A stretch of 64,000 nt of DNA from Micrococcaceae bacterium RIT 802 (GTDB lineage: Bacteria; Actinomycetota; Actinomycetes; Actinomycetales; Micrococcaceae), in assembly GCA_016892645.1 (NCBI GenBank), contig JAFEMX010000008.1, positions 62,001 through 126,000 on the forward strand, written 5' to 3'. Shown piece by piece: positions 15,893-24,045 of this stretch. A program made the position numbers and the translations under genes. The notes beneath the pieces are model-generated. The model saw only the letters and a list, made by a program, of their open reading frames with translations, did no database searches and was not told the origin of the DNA. Numbering within the stretch: the stretch's first letter is position 1; the number at the start of each line of letters is the position of its first letter.

Positions 15893-16587
15893 GCGACGGC
15901 CCGGTCGATCCGGCGGTGGTACCGCATCCCGGCCAGCCCGCCCAGTATGGCCCCGACCAGCGGGACGAGCACGGCGATCACCAGGGCGACGATCCCGCCG
16001 GCACCCAGCGCCCCCTCGTCGAGGGGCACGCGCGGCAGGATGTTCAGGCTGCCCAGGACATTGAACTGGCTTCCCGCGATCGCGCCGATCCCGGCCAGGA
16101 CCAGGGCGATGACGATGGCCCACACCCAGACCGCCACACCCTGGCGGATGCCGTTGAACCGGGCCATCCGCCCGGCAACGTAACCGCCACAGTAGTAGGC
16201 GACGAGCAGGATGATGCCCAACGCGATGGCGCTGGCGACGCCGACGCCCTCCATGTTCTTCGAAGCCTGGTTCACGAGGTCCTCCGCGGACGAGCCGTTG
16301 GCCAGCCCGATGCCCGCCCCGGCGGCGGCCAGCAGCGCCGTGAGCAGGACGCTCATGCCCATGGCCGTCAGCCAGCCGAAGAAGGCCGAGCCGATCTTCA
16401 CGCCGCCAAACCGCCGGCGCTCCTCGGCCCGGAAATCGGCGGCCCCGTTGCCACCGTCCGGTTCGACCCGGGCCCGGTGGTCCGGTCCGTCCCGCCCCTC
16501 GTCGTTGTCGGCTGCCCGCGTGGCGCTGATGCGTTCGGTGGGTTGGTCGCCTCCGGAAGCATCCGGGTGGGGGTGCTGGGTACTCAT
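15889..16587 (-). CDS. Four-TM hypothetical membrane protein with acidic N-terminal tail
   Basis: A 232-residue protein: a polar, Asp/Gly-rich N-terminal tail of about 65 residues, then ERRRFGGVKIGSAFFGWL and four hydrophobic segments, ending in a short RYHRRIDRAVA tail. The repeated Gly/Ala-rich helices resemble uncharacterised actinobacterial membrane proteins that occur near stress clusters. I choose the ATG at 16587 because AAGGAG precedes it; the open frame extends upstream without a site. It lies just downstream of the DUF3618 cluster on the same strand but beyond a terminator, so it is probably transcribed alone. No function can be assigned. Confidence 0.75.
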   Translation of the reverse strand: MSTQHPHPDASGGDQPTERISATRAADNDEGRDGPDHRARVEPDGGNGAADFRAEERRRFGGVKIGSAFFGWLTAMGMSVLLTALLAAAGAGIGLANGSSAEDLVNQASKNMEGVGVASAIALGIILLVAYYCGGYVAGRMARFNGIRQGVAVWVWAIVIALVLAGIGAIAGSQFNVLGSLNILPRVPLDEGALGAGGIVALVIAVLVPLVGAILGGLAGMRYHRRIDRAVA

Positions 16588-16768
16588 GAGGTTGTCTCCT
16601 TGTGTACTCGATGGGACACCGGCGTCGCCGGGTGCGCCTTTCGGCACCTGGCCACACTCGTCATTCTCCTAGCGCCCCGAAGCGCTGACAACGGTTTGCG
16701 CAGGTCATGGCCACTCCGGTGCACCTGCTGCACGCAGTGGACCAGGCGCTGCACCCGGACGCATGAAA

Positions 16769-16794
16769 GGGGCGGGGCCGGACGGCCCCACCCC
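16769..16794 (-). terminator. Terminator hairpin of the DUF4383-DUF3618 gene run
   Basis: Arms GGGGCGGGGCC (16769-16779) and GGCCCCACCCC (16784-16794) pair with one mismatch around a four-base loop. Read leftward the stem is followed by TTTC, and it sits 35 bases after the DUF3618 stop. Confidence 0.65.
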
Positions 16795-16829
16795 ACCAGT
16801 ATGTGCAGGTTCAACCCCGCAGGAGCCGG

Positions 16830-17405
16830 TCAGCTCTCCTGGACGTTGGACTTGGCCTCTTGGGCCCGGTCCTTGACGTCCGAAGCCTCGTTGGCGGCCT
16901 GGTCCTTGACCGAGTTCATCGACTCGGTCGAGCTGTCCTTCAGGTCCTGGACCGCTTCCTGCGCCGGTTCCTTCATGTCCTGCGCCACCTCCTTGGCGGC
17001 GTCCGTCACCTCGTGGGTCAGTGGTTCGGCCTTCTCCTTGATCGTGGTGGCCGCCTCCTTCTCCTTCTCACTCGGCGGGATGAGCGCGGACACGAGCATG
17101 CCGGCACCGAAGGCGATCAACCCGGCGGCCAGGGGGTTGCCCCTGGTCTGGGCCAGGGCCTTGCGCGGTGCATCCCCGGCCGCCTGACGTGCCTGGTCGA
17201 CGCTGTCGTGGGCCGAGGTCCCGGCGTCGTCGGCGCTGCCCATGACGGAGTCCTTGACCCGTCGGACCGAATCGCGCATCTTGTCTCCCTGCCGGTGGGC
17301 TATCGACGACGGGCTGACCTTGTCGGCCAGCGCGTCCACGTCGGTTCCGACGTGGCTCCTGGTCTCCTCGATTTCTGCACGGATTTCTTCTGGTGTCTGG
17401 CTCAT
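16830..17405 (-). CDS. DUF3618 domain protein
   Basis: A 191-residue protein beginning SQTPEEIRAEIEETRSHVGTDVDALADKVSP, the DUF3618 signature (residues 2-32), followed by amphipathic helices, one membrane segment (PLAAGLIAFGAGMLVSALI, about 100-118) and a long Lys/Glu-rich C-terminal coiled-coil-like tail (120-190) recalling the LEA/CsbD/ElaB type of stress protein. It probably sits in the membrane with a charged helical domain in the cytoplasm. The start overlaps the stop of the holin-X gene by four bases (ATGA), so the two are translationally coupled. The family has no established biochemical activity. Confidence 0.88.
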   Translation of the reverse strand: MSQTPEEIRAEIEETRSHVGTDVDALADKVSPSSIAHRQGDKMRDSVRRVKDSVMGSADDAGTSAHDSVDQARQAAGDAPRKALAQTRGNPLAAGLIAFGAGMLVSALIPPSEKEKEAATTIKEKAEPLTHEVTDAAKEVAQDMKEPAQEAVQDLKDSSTESMNSVKDQAANEASDVKDRAQEAKSNVQES

Positions 17406-17878
17406 GGCGTGTCCTCACCGGGTTTCATGGTTGGGGGGATTTCCTTGGCGGTGGCCGTTGTTTGCGGCAACCCCTTGACTGATTTCAACTTCTTCTTGCC
17501 GACGAGGGCAAGGATGGCGGCGATGATGGCCCACACGACGGCGACGATCACCGTGGCCCAGCCGTAGCCGACCCAGTTTTCCAGACCGAACATCAGCGCC
17601 AGCGAGAGGAACAGCAGCACGAAGTGTGCCGCCACGCCCGCGCCGGCGAACATCCCGGCCCCCTGGCCGGCGGAGCTGGCCGATTCCTTCAGCTCCGCCT
17701 TCGCCAGCTCGACCTCCTGGCGCATCAGCGTGGAGACGTTTTGGGTCAAATCACCGAACAACTCGCCGAGCGAACTGTTGGCGGACCGCTCCTCCGCCTC
17801 GGACTGGCCCGGTCCGTCAGGTCCGGCGCTGGCACCGGAATGGGGAAGTGGGCCCGGCCCCTGTGGGTGGTTCGTCAT
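17402..17878 (-). CDS. Phage holin-superfamily (holin-X, Phage_holin_3_6) membrane protein
   Basis: A 158-residue protein: polar tail (1-40), amphipathic helix LGELFGDLTQNVSTLMRQEVELAKAEL (about 36-62) and two adjacent membrane hairpins (about 75-130), ending in a Lys-rich cytoplasmic tail. The RQEVELAKAELKE segment ahead of two helices is the hallmark of the cellular holin-X family. Despite the name these are chromosomal envelope proteins, not lysis genes, and there is no prophage here. I use the ATG at 17878; a TTG two codons upstream is the alternative. It is coupled to DUF3618 and lies nine bases after the ElaB-like gene. Confidence 0.87.
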   Translation of the reverse strand: MTNHPQGPGPLPHSGASAGPDGPGQSEAEERSANSSLGELFGDLTQNVSTLMRQEVELAKAELKESASSAGQGAGMFAGAGVAAHFVLLFLSLALMFGLENWVGYGWATVIVAVVWAIIAAILALVGKKKLKSVKGLPQTTATAKEIPPTMKPGEDTP

Positions 17879-17887
17879 GGTCAATCC

Positions 17888-18784
17888 CTACCTTCCGCCG
17901 GGGCGCGGGCCGGTGGCCCCTGGCGAGGCAACGCCCGGGTTGCTGCCGGTGCCGCCGACCCCGCCGGAGCCGATCGTGGGGCCGGCGGTGTCGATGATCG
18001 GCTCGCCGACCCGGTTCGGCACGGGCTGCGGCGCCGTGGGGACTCCACGGTTCGCCGCCGGATCCTGTCCGGCCTGTGGTTGCCTGCTCCGTTGTTGGGC
18101 CGGCCCATCTTCCTGTTCGTCCTGATGGGCGCCGACGAGTCCGCGCGTCATGCGTCCGGCCAGCAGCCCGGCCCCGGCGGCAACGGCCAGGAAGGCACCG
18201 GGACGGCGCCGGGCGAAGCCCTTGACCTCGTCGAGCAACGATCCGGGGTCGCGGTTGTCCAGCCAGTCGGCCGCACTTCCGGCCCGGTGGGCCGCCTGTC
18301 CGACGAGCGATGTGGCCGTGCCACCGTTCTCTCCGCTGTCGGCCATGGAGCGCAGTTCCTCGCCCAGGGAGCGCAGCCCTTCGGCGACCTTCTGCTGTTG
18401 CGCCCCGGCCTGTTCACGCAGGTCGGTGGTGAGCTCGCCGAAGAGATCGCGGGCCTTGTCGCCGGCTTCGTGGGCGAGGTCGGCCGCCTCGTCCTTGGCG
18501 CTGCCGGCGACGCGCTTTGCACTGTCGGCACCTTCGTGGCCGACCTGGCGTGCCTCGTCCTTGGCTGCATCGGCCTTGCCTGACGATTCGGACGATCCGG
18601 ATCCGGTGAGGTCCGCGGGCACTGGCCGACGGGCTTCGATCGTCTCCTGGAAGGTCGGCTCCGTCAGCGGCGGTGGCGGTGGAGGGGTCGTCGCACCGGG
18701 GGACGGACGTTGTCCCGGGGTCGCGGCATTTCGGCCGCCATCCGGTGCGCCGAAGGGGGTGGATGGATTGTCATTCGTACTCAT
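17888..18784 (-). CDS. ElaB-like/YtxH-like helical stress protein, hypothetical
   Basis: A 298-residue protein of low complexity: a Pro/Gly-rich N-terminus (1-60), a long highly charged helical stretch with repeating A-K-D-E-A heptad-like pattern (about 60-150: KADAAKDEARQVGHEGADS and KDEAADLAHEAGDKARDLF), a short hydrophobic segment RRRPGAFLAVAAGAGLLAGRM (about 205-225) with a basic flank, and a polar tail. This is the layout of ElaB/YtxH-like anchored helical proteins found in stress and stationary-phase gene sets. The start ATG at 18784 follows GAGGA at six bases. It sits between DUF4383 and holin-X in the same direction. The exact family is not recognised. Confidence 0.78.
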   Translation of the reverse strand: MSTNDNPSTPFGAPDGGRNAATPGQRPSPGATTPPPPPPLTEPTFQETIEARRPVPADLTGSGSSESSGKADAAKDEARQVGHEGADSAKRVAGSAKDEAADLAHEAGDKARDLFGELTTDLREQAGAQQQKVAEGLRSLGEELRSMADSGENGGTATSLVGQAAHRAGSAADWLDNRDPGSLLDEVKGFARRRPGAFLAVAAGAGLLAGRMTRGLVGAHQDEQEDGPAQQRSRQPQAGQDPAANRGVPTAPQPVPNRVGEPIIDTAGPTIGSGGVGGTGSNPGVASPGATGPRPGGR

Positions 18785-18829
18785 GGTGGTCCTCATTTGC
18801 TCGCATGGTTCGGTGGATGGGCGCCGGGG

Positions 18830-19312
18830 TTATCGGGATGCCGGCCTGGGCAGTTCCTGCACGCGGTCGCGCTTGGGGGCCAACAGCACCCCCAGGGCGA
18901 TCATGCCGACGCCCAGGACCAGGTGGAGCCAGTTGTCGGCGTTGTTCAGCGGAACGAAATTGGCTGCCGATTCGCCGCCGACGACCAGACCGTAGATCCA
19001 CAGGATCAGGTAGATGATGCCCCCGGCCACCAGATAGGACTTGCTGCCGGAGATGCTTCTGGCGAGGGCGATTCCGGCAATGCCGAACAGCAGGTGGACG
19101 ATGTTGTGCAGGATCGACACCTGGAACAGGCCCAACAGGAGGGCTTCGGAGTGATGCCCGGCGAACTTGAGGCTGTCATACCCGGTGGTGACACCCGGGA
19201 TGAACCCGAGAATCCCCACCAGCAGGAAGACGATTCCGACGACCATTGCCGCCTTCTGGATGGCCGACTTGCCGGTTGGCGTGGTTTTGGGGGTTCTGGA
19301 TGTGTTGCTCAC
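18830..19312 (-). CDS. DUF4383 domain membrane protein
   Basis: A 160-residue membrane protein with four helices. The features match DUF4383: a first helix AAMVVGIVFLLVGILGFIPGVT, then the FQVSILHNIVHLLFGIAGI motif (histidines in the second helix), a third SYLVAGGIIYLILWIYGLV helix and a fourth ending in LGVLLAP. I use the GTG at 19312, which has GGAG six bases upstream, in preference to the ATG four codons earlier that overlaps this site. It is the first gene of a leftward run of four envelope genes. Function unknown. Confidence 0.88.
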   Translation of the reverse strand: MSNTSRTPKTTPTGKSAIQKAAMVVGIVFLLVGILGFIPGVTTGYDSLKFAGHHSEALLLGLFQVSILHNIVHLLFGIAGIALARSISGSKSYLVAGGIIYLILWIYGLVVGGESAANFVPLNNADNWLHLVLGVGMIALGVLLAPKRDRVQELPRPASR

Positions 19313-19525
19313 GTAGTTCTCCAATCTCTTGGATCTCTTGCGAACTTCGAGTCGAGCGGGTGTTGTGCCGCTGCCGGGTACTTACCCATCCATCGATCCG
19401 ATCATGCACCTTGGCCGGGACTTTTTTCCGTGTTGCGCCGGGTGATGCCCGGCTGCCCACAGCGTGTCTGGCGTGCATAGCCTGTCTACTCAAGCTGGTC
19501 TAACGGTAGGCAGGACTCTGCACGC

Positions 19526-19543
19526 TGACAACGATTTTTGTCA
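19526..19543. promoter_or_regulatory. Palindromic element upstream of the yrhK-like gene
   Basis: Perfect inverted repeat TGACAA-N6-TTGTCA between the divergent DUF4383 and YrhK genes, in one of the few AT-richer patches. A half copy (GCTGACAACG) also occurs at about 16686-16695, ahead of the four-TM membrane protein gene. Possible shared regulator site; no regulator gene is adjacent. Confidence 0.4.
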
Positions 19544-19701
19544 CCGCATGGAAAATGAGCCGCAGATCCGGCTCCTGGCCACGGGTCTGCTTCGGGGAGC
19601 GGCTCCGCGTTTTCCCGCGGCCCGATGCCGAAATAGTGGTGGTGCAGGAGCCCGGGGAGGCAGACTGGCCCAGACATGGTTCCCGACCCAGGAGTGATTT
19701 C

Positions 19702-19983
19702 ATGCTCTTCAGTTCAGACCGCCGGGACAACAGCCCGGACCACCGACGCCTGTATGCCGCGTTCGAGATCGCCTATACGGTCGTTGACTTCACCGCCGCC
19801 GGGCTCTTCATCGTGGGCAGCATCCTCTTCTTCTCCGAGTCCCTCATGATCCCGGGGACGTGGTGTTTCCTGATCGGATCGTTCTGCTTCGCCCTGAAAC
19901 CGACCCTGCGGTTGATCCGGGAAGTGCGGTTGGCGCGGCTAGATGACCTCCAGCAACTGGCCGACCGCGCCCGCGGTAACTGA
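19702..19983 (+). CDS. YrhK domain membrane protein
   Basis: A 93-residue protein with two membrane helices. The segment YAAFEIAYTVVDFTAAGLFIVGSILFFSES followed by GTWCFLIGSFCFALKPTLRLIRE is the YrhK-like domain, a short two-helix module with acidic residues within the membrane region. The ATG at 19702 has AGGAG at seven bases, so an upstream in-frame extension is not used. It faces the DUF4383 gene and may belong to the same stress-envelope set; its function is unknown. Confidence 0.82.
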   Translation: MLFSSDRRDNSPDHRRLYAAFEIAYTVVDFTAAGLFIVGSILFFSESLMIPGTWCFLIGSFCFALKPTLRLIREVRLARLDDLQQLADRARGN

Positions 19984-20000
19984 CGTGGAGTGAATGCGAA

Positions 20001-20040
20001 ACCGGCCCCGGTCCACCTGTGAGGGCGGGCCGGGGCCGGT
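20001..20040. terminator. Terminator-like hairpin between convergent genes
   Basis: Arms ACCGGCCCCGG (20001-20011) and CCGGGGCCGGT (20030-20040) form an 11-base-pair stem with an 18-base loop, placed between the YrhK stop and the GMC stop. There is no T-run, so it could act as a weak bidirectional terminator or simply stabilise 3' ends. Confidence 0.6.
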
Positions 20041-20049
20041 CACGTCGGG

Positions 20050-21624
20050 TCAGGCGGAGACGGCAGCGCCGGCGGATGCCGTCGCGGCGTCCGGCAGGTC
20101 GCCCGCGAGGATCATCTCGGCGGCACGCTCGCCGATCATCACCGAGGGGGCGTTGGTGTTGCCCGTGGGCACCAGCGGCATGATCGACGCGTCGGCGATC
20201 CGTATTCCCTCGAGCCCGCGGACCTTCAATGTCTGCGGATCCACGACGGCGCCCTCATCCAATCCCATCCGGCAGGTGCCGACCTGGTGGTGGTAGGTCA
20301 CGACCGAGTCGCGCACGTACTGCTCGAGTCGCTCGCCGGTGACCTCGGGGCCCGGGTAGACCTCGGTGGCGCCCCACGCGGCCAGGGCCGGGGAGCGGCC
20401 GATGGCCCGGCAATGCTCCACCGAGGCGACGAGCGCGTCGACGTCGGCCTGCTCGGACAGGGCCCGCAGGTCGATGCTGATCGGGTCCGTGGCTTCCGGT
20501 CCGGTCAGGCGGATCTCGCCGCGGCTCTGCGGCCGGACCAGTCCCCCGAGCATCGAGAACCCGCCGTCGGCGCCGGTCATCTCCCCGGCTGCGTAGTCCT
20601 GCGAGTACATCGGCACCGAGAAGAAGATCGGCTGGGTGTCCGGTGTCGCCAGGTCGGGACGGGACTTGGCGAACAGGTGGACCTCCGCGGGTGCAACGGT
20701 CGGCGCCTGGAGCGGCTCGTCGGTGGAGAAGATGACGGGCGAGAGCAGGTGGTCCTGCAGGTTCTTGCCCACCCCGGGCAGGTCGTGGACCGGCTCCACC
20801 CCGACCTCGGCCAGCTCGTCGGCGGGTCCGACGCCCGAGCGCAGCAGCAGCTCGGGCGAGTTGATCGCCCCGGCCGCCAGGATGGTCTCGGCAGCCCGGA
20901 TGACCCGGGTGCCGCCGTCGTGCTCCAACTCGACCCCGGTCGCCCGGCCGCCCTCGATGACCAGCCGGCGCACGTGGGCGCCGGTGAGCAGGGTGAGGCG
21001 GGGGTTTTGGGCGACGGGCTGGAGGTAGGCGTGCCAGGTGTTGAAGCGGCCGCCGTCGCGCACGTTCAGCTGCATCCGCGAGACGCCCTCGGGGTCCCCG
21101 GAGTTGTAGTCCTCGTTGAGTTCGAACCCGGTTTCGACGGCGCCGGCGAGCATGGCGTCCTGGATCGGGTGGTGCTCGTAGCCTGTGCTGACATCGAGCA
21201 GTCCCCCGGCTCCGCGCGTGTCCGAGGCACCGCCGTCGTAGTCCTCGATCTTCTTGAAGGCCGGCAGCACCTCGTCCCAGGACCAGCCGGGGCAGCCGAG
21301 GTAGGCCCAGGTGTCGTAGTCCTGGCGGGCGCCGCGGACCCAGATGGTGGCGTTCAGCGCGTGCGAGCCGCCCATGACCTTGCCGCGCGGCAGGTGCAGG
21401 CTGCGCCCGGACGCGCCGGCCTGCGGGACCGTGTAGTAGTCCCAGTCCTGCTCGCTGTGCCAGAGGGCACCGAGGGTGCAGACGTTGGCGATGTCGGGGT
21501 TGGCGTCCGTCTCGCCGGCCTCGAGCACGGCGACGCGGTGGCCGGCGTCGAGCAGCCTGCGGGCGATGACATTGCCGGCCGATCCGGCGCCGACGACGAG
21601 ATAGTCGAATTCATCGGTGTCCAT
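20050..21624 (-). CDS. GMC-family FAD oxidoreductase (choline/alcohol dehydrogenase-like)
   Basis: A 524-residue glucose-methanol-choline flavoprotein. N-terminal ADP-binding motif YLVVGAGSAGNVIARRL with VAVLEAG (about 8-35), the GMC signature PRGKVMGGSHALNATIWVRG (about 79-98), and the C-terminal catalytic stretch VVTYHHQVGTCRMG (His pair near 460) plus DASIMPLVPTGNTNAPSVMIGERAAEMI. It oxidises an alcohol to an aldehyde. The ATG has GGGGAGG just upstream. Eleven bases separate it from the preceding aldehyde dehydrogenase gene, so together they form a two-step alcohol-to-acid pathway. Choline is one possibility, but no BetI or betaine carrier is near; long-chain or polyethylene-glycol-type alcohols are also oxidised by such pairs. 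Confidence 0.9.
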   Translation of the reverse strand: MDTDEFDYLVVGAGSAGNVIARRLLDAGHRVAVLEAGETDANPDIANVCTLGALWHSEQDWDYYTVPQAGASGRSLHLPRGKVMGGSHALNATIWVRGARQDYDTWAYLGCPGWSWDEVLPAFKKIEDYDGGASDTRGAGGLLDVSTGYEHHPIQDAMLAGAVETGFELNEDYNSGDPEGVSRMQLNVRDGGRFNTWHAYLQPVAQNPRLTLLTGAHVRRLVIEGGRATGVELEHDGGTRVIRAAETILAAGAINSPELLLRSGVGPADELAEVGVEPVHDLPGVGKNLQDHLLSPVIFSTDEPLQAPTVAPAEVHLFAKSRPDLATPDTQPIFFSVPMYSQDYAAGEMTGADGGFSMLGGLVRPQSRGEIRLTGPEATDPISIDLRALSEQADVDALVASVEHCRAIGRSPALAAWGATEVYPGPEVTGERLEQYVRDSVVTYHHQVGTCRMGLDEGAVVDPQTLKVRGLEGIRIADASIMPLVPTGNTNAPSVMIGERAAEMILAGDLPDAATASAGAAVSA

Positions 21625-21635
21625 GGTGTCCTCCC

Positions 21636-23066
21636 CTAACCGGCGATGACCTGGGGGGTGCCCAGGGCCTTGAGTCCGGCGACGCCGAATTCGAGCCCGT
21701 AGCCGGACTGCTTGGCACCGCCGAAGGGGATGCGCGGGTCCACGGCGCCGTGCTTGTTGATCCACACGGTGCCGGCCTCGATGCGTGCGGCGACCTCGCG
21801 GGCGCGGGCGGGATCGGCGGACCAGACGGAGGCGCCGAGGCCGACGTCGAGCCCGTTGGCCATGGCGATCGCGTCCTCCAGGTCGGTGTAGCGGATGATC
21901 GGCAGGGCGGGGCCGAACTGCTCCTGGGCGACCAGCGGGTTGTCGTTGTCGATGTCGGCGACCAGGGTCGTCGGGTAGAAGTAGCCGGGGGCGTCCGCGT
22001 CCGGGTTGCCGCCGGTGAGCACGCGGGCGCCGGAGGCCTTGGCGGCCTCGACGAGCTGCGCGACGATGTCGTACTGGGCCCGGTTCTGCAGCGGGCCGAG
22101 CACGTTGGCCTCGTCCAGGCCGTTGCCCATCGGCATCTCCGCCGCCAGGTCCACCAGGGCGTCGCAGACCTGGTCGTAGATCGCGTCCGGGACGTAGAGG
22201 CGCTTGAGCGCGGCGCAGGTCTGCCCGGTGTTGATGAAGGCACCCCAGAAGAGGTCCTCGGCGATGGCCTGCGGGTCGACGTCGTCCAGGACGATCCCTG
22301 CGTCGTTGCCGCCGAGCTCCAGGGTCAGGCGCTTCACCGTGTCGGCGGAGGAGCGGATGATCGCCTTGCCGGTGGCGGTGGAGCCGGTGAACATGATCTT
22401 GTCGATGCCCGGGTGCCCGGAGAGGGCCTCGCCGACGTCGCGGCCGCCGGAGACGACGTGCAGCAGGTCCGCCGGCAGGGCATCGTTGAGCACCGCGCCC
22501 AGGGCCAGGACGGACAGCGGGGTGTACTCGCTGGGCTTGAGGACGATGGTGTTGCCCATGCGCAGCGAGGGGGCGATCTGCCAGATGGAGATCATCATCG
22601 GCCAGTTCCACGGGCCGATCGCCCCGACCACGCCGAGCGGGCGGTAGTGGATGGCGGCGTGGGACTCGCCGTCGTCGACCACGACGTCGGGTTCGAGTTC
22701 GAAGGCGGCGGTGGCGCGCAGCCAGGCGGAGCAGGCACCGACCTCGAAACGGGCGTTGGGCCCGTTCAGCGGCTTGCCCTGTTCGCGGGAGAGCAGTTCG
22801 GCCAGCGGTTCGGCGTTGGCTTCCACGGCGTCGGCGGCACGGTTGAGGTAGTCGCTGCGTTCGGCGTGGGACAGGGCGCCCCACCGCGGCTGGGCGGCGC
22901 GGGCGGCGGAGACGGCGGCGTCCAGGTCGGCGGTGGTGTGCACGGGGGCGCGGCCGACCTCCCCGCCGGTGGCCGGGTCGTTGATCGGGCGCGATTCGCC
23001 CTGCGGGGCGATGCGGGCCAGGAGGTCCTGGTAGGTGGCTGCTGCGGTGGCCGGTTGCGTGGACAT
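21636..23066 (-). CDS. NAD(P)-dependent aldehyde dehydrogenase
   Basis: A 476-residue ALDH superfamily enzyme. Cofactor and active-site features: GPWNWPMMISIWQIAPSL with LKPSEYTPLS, the SGGRDVGEAL and TGSTATGKAI loop, the general base in LELGGND and the catalytic cysteine in FINTGQTCAALKRLYV, then EQFGPALP. The motif GGAKQSGYGLEFG closes the oligomerisation domain. The ATG at 23066 follows AAGGAG; the open frame continues upstream without homology. It is the first gene of the ALDH-GMC pair and would oxidise the aldehyde made by the GMC enzyme. The SGYGLEFG variant is seen in the betaine/succinate-semialdehyde type, but the substrate remains open. Confidence 0.92.
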   Translation of the reverse strand: MSTQPATAAATYQDLLARIAPQGESRPINDPATGGEVGRAPVHTTADLDAAVSAARAAQPRWGALSHAERSDYLNRAADAVEANAEPLAELLSREQGKPLNGPNARFEVGACSAWLRATAAFELEPDVVVDDGESHAAIHYRPLGVVGAIGPWNWPMMISIWQIAPSLRMGNTIVLKPSEYTPLSVLALGAVLNDALPADLLHVVSGGRDVGEALSGHPGIDKIMFTGSTATGKAIIRSSADTVKRLTLELGGNDAGIVLDDVDPQAIAEDLFWGAFINTGQTCAALKRLYVPDAIYDQVCDALVDLAAEMPMGNGLDEANVLGPLQNRAQYDIVAQLVEAAKASGARVLTGGNPDADAPGYFYPTTLVADIDNDNPLVAQEQFGPALPIIRYTDLEDAIAMANGLDVGLGASVWSADPARAREVAARIEAGTVWINKHGAVDPRIPFGGAKQSGYGLEFGVAGLKALGTPQVIAG

Positions 23067-23211
23067 GCCTGCTCCTTGGGCTGGGGTGCCGCCGCGTTCG
23101 CGGCGCGTGGTGGCTTGGAACCCATTGTGCCCCGGGTCACCACGGCGTGGCTTGACGATCCCCGCGCGCGGATTGTTCTGCAGTGCGGGGTTCCTGCAGG
23201 TGCCATGACGG

Positions 23212-24045
23212 CTACCGCCGCGTTTCGGCATCCTCCGACGTCGGTTGCCGTCGCTCGGCGATCAGGTCTTTGTTGCGCAGCAATCGCAGGGCGGTGACCA
23301 GGAGGAGCCCACCGAGCATGTTGAAGGCCAGCGTGTAGCCGAACCAACCGAGCCAGTCCAGGTAGCTGACCGGTGCCCCGGCGTGGATGGCGCCGAAGAT
23401 GATCAGCGAATCCAGGATGGAGTGGAAAAGCTGCAGTCCGGCGAGCAGGAAGCCACCGGCCATGGCCGCAATGATCTTGGCGACCGTGGACTCGGTGCCT
23501 TGTTGCATCCGTGTCATCAGGGTGATGGTGCTCCCGCCTAGGATCGCCAGGCATACCGACTGCCAGGTGAATCCCGCGTCCACGAAGTGCAGGGCGGCCT
23601 TCTCCAGGTCGGGCTCGAACTGGGGGAACGCAACGGCCACTAGCCACATGAACGCCCATCCGCCGACCAGGTTCATCACGAGCGTGCCGCCCCACAACTT
23701 GGCCAGATGCGCGATGCTGGCCTCCTTCGCGGCCACGGCGGTGATCGGCACCAGGAACCCCTCCGTGAACAACTCGCTCTTGGCCAGCAACAGGGCCACG
23801 AACCCGATGCCGAAGGCCAAGCCGGCCAGCAGGTGATCACCCGTCTCGTAGAGGACCGCCAGGTACGCCATGACGCCGGCACCGACCTCAAGTCCGCCAA
23901 ACGTTCCGGTGACGAGGACGGTCGTCCATGATCGGGCCAGCCGCGCGGCGCCCTCTGCGACGATGCGATCGAACGATTCGGCGATCTCGTCTTCGACGGG
24001 CGCATCCGTGTCCCCCAGCTTGCGACGGCGTTGCTCATCACTCAT
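23212..24045 (-). CDS. Formate/nitrite transporter (FNT) family channel
   Basis: A 277-residue membrane protein with six helices and a long polar N-terminal tail. Family marks: GFVALLLAKSELFTEGFLVP (first pore loop with the L-F-T motif) and KLWGGTLVMNLVGGWAFMW with further helices to ALRLLR. FNT pentamers pass formate, nitrite, lactate or similar small anions. The tail DEIAESFDRIVAEGAARLARSW is the usual cytoplasmic amphipathic lead-in of the YfdC-like actinobacterial branch. A GGAG site precedes the ATG. The nitrate respiration genes lie 25 kb away and the gene is monocistronic, so nitrite export is only a possibility. Confidence 0.85.
   Translation of the reverse strand: MSDEQRRRKLGDTDAPVEDEIAESFDRIVAEGAARLARSWTTVLVTGTFGGLEVGAGVMAYLAVLYETGDHLLAGLAFGIGFVALLLAKSELFTEGFLVPITAVAAKEASIAHLAKLWGGTLVMNLVGGWAFMWLVAVAFPQFEPDLEKAALHFVDAGFTWQSVCLAILGGSTITLMTRMQQGTESTVAKIIAAMAGGFLLAGLQLFHSILDSLIIFGAIHAGAPVSYLDWLGWFGYTLAFNMLGGLLLVTALRLLRNKDLIAERRQPTSEDAETRR

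Noticed and set aside
17402-17878. Holin gene as a sign of prophage
   Set aside because: The protein belongs to the chromosomal holin-X group, has a DUF3618 partner, and no phage gene or integrase lies near it.
21750-23297. A 515-codon frame antisense to the aldehyde dehydrogenase
   Set aside because: Shadow of the ALDH gene caused by GC-rich third codon positions; no ribosome site and no conserved motif.
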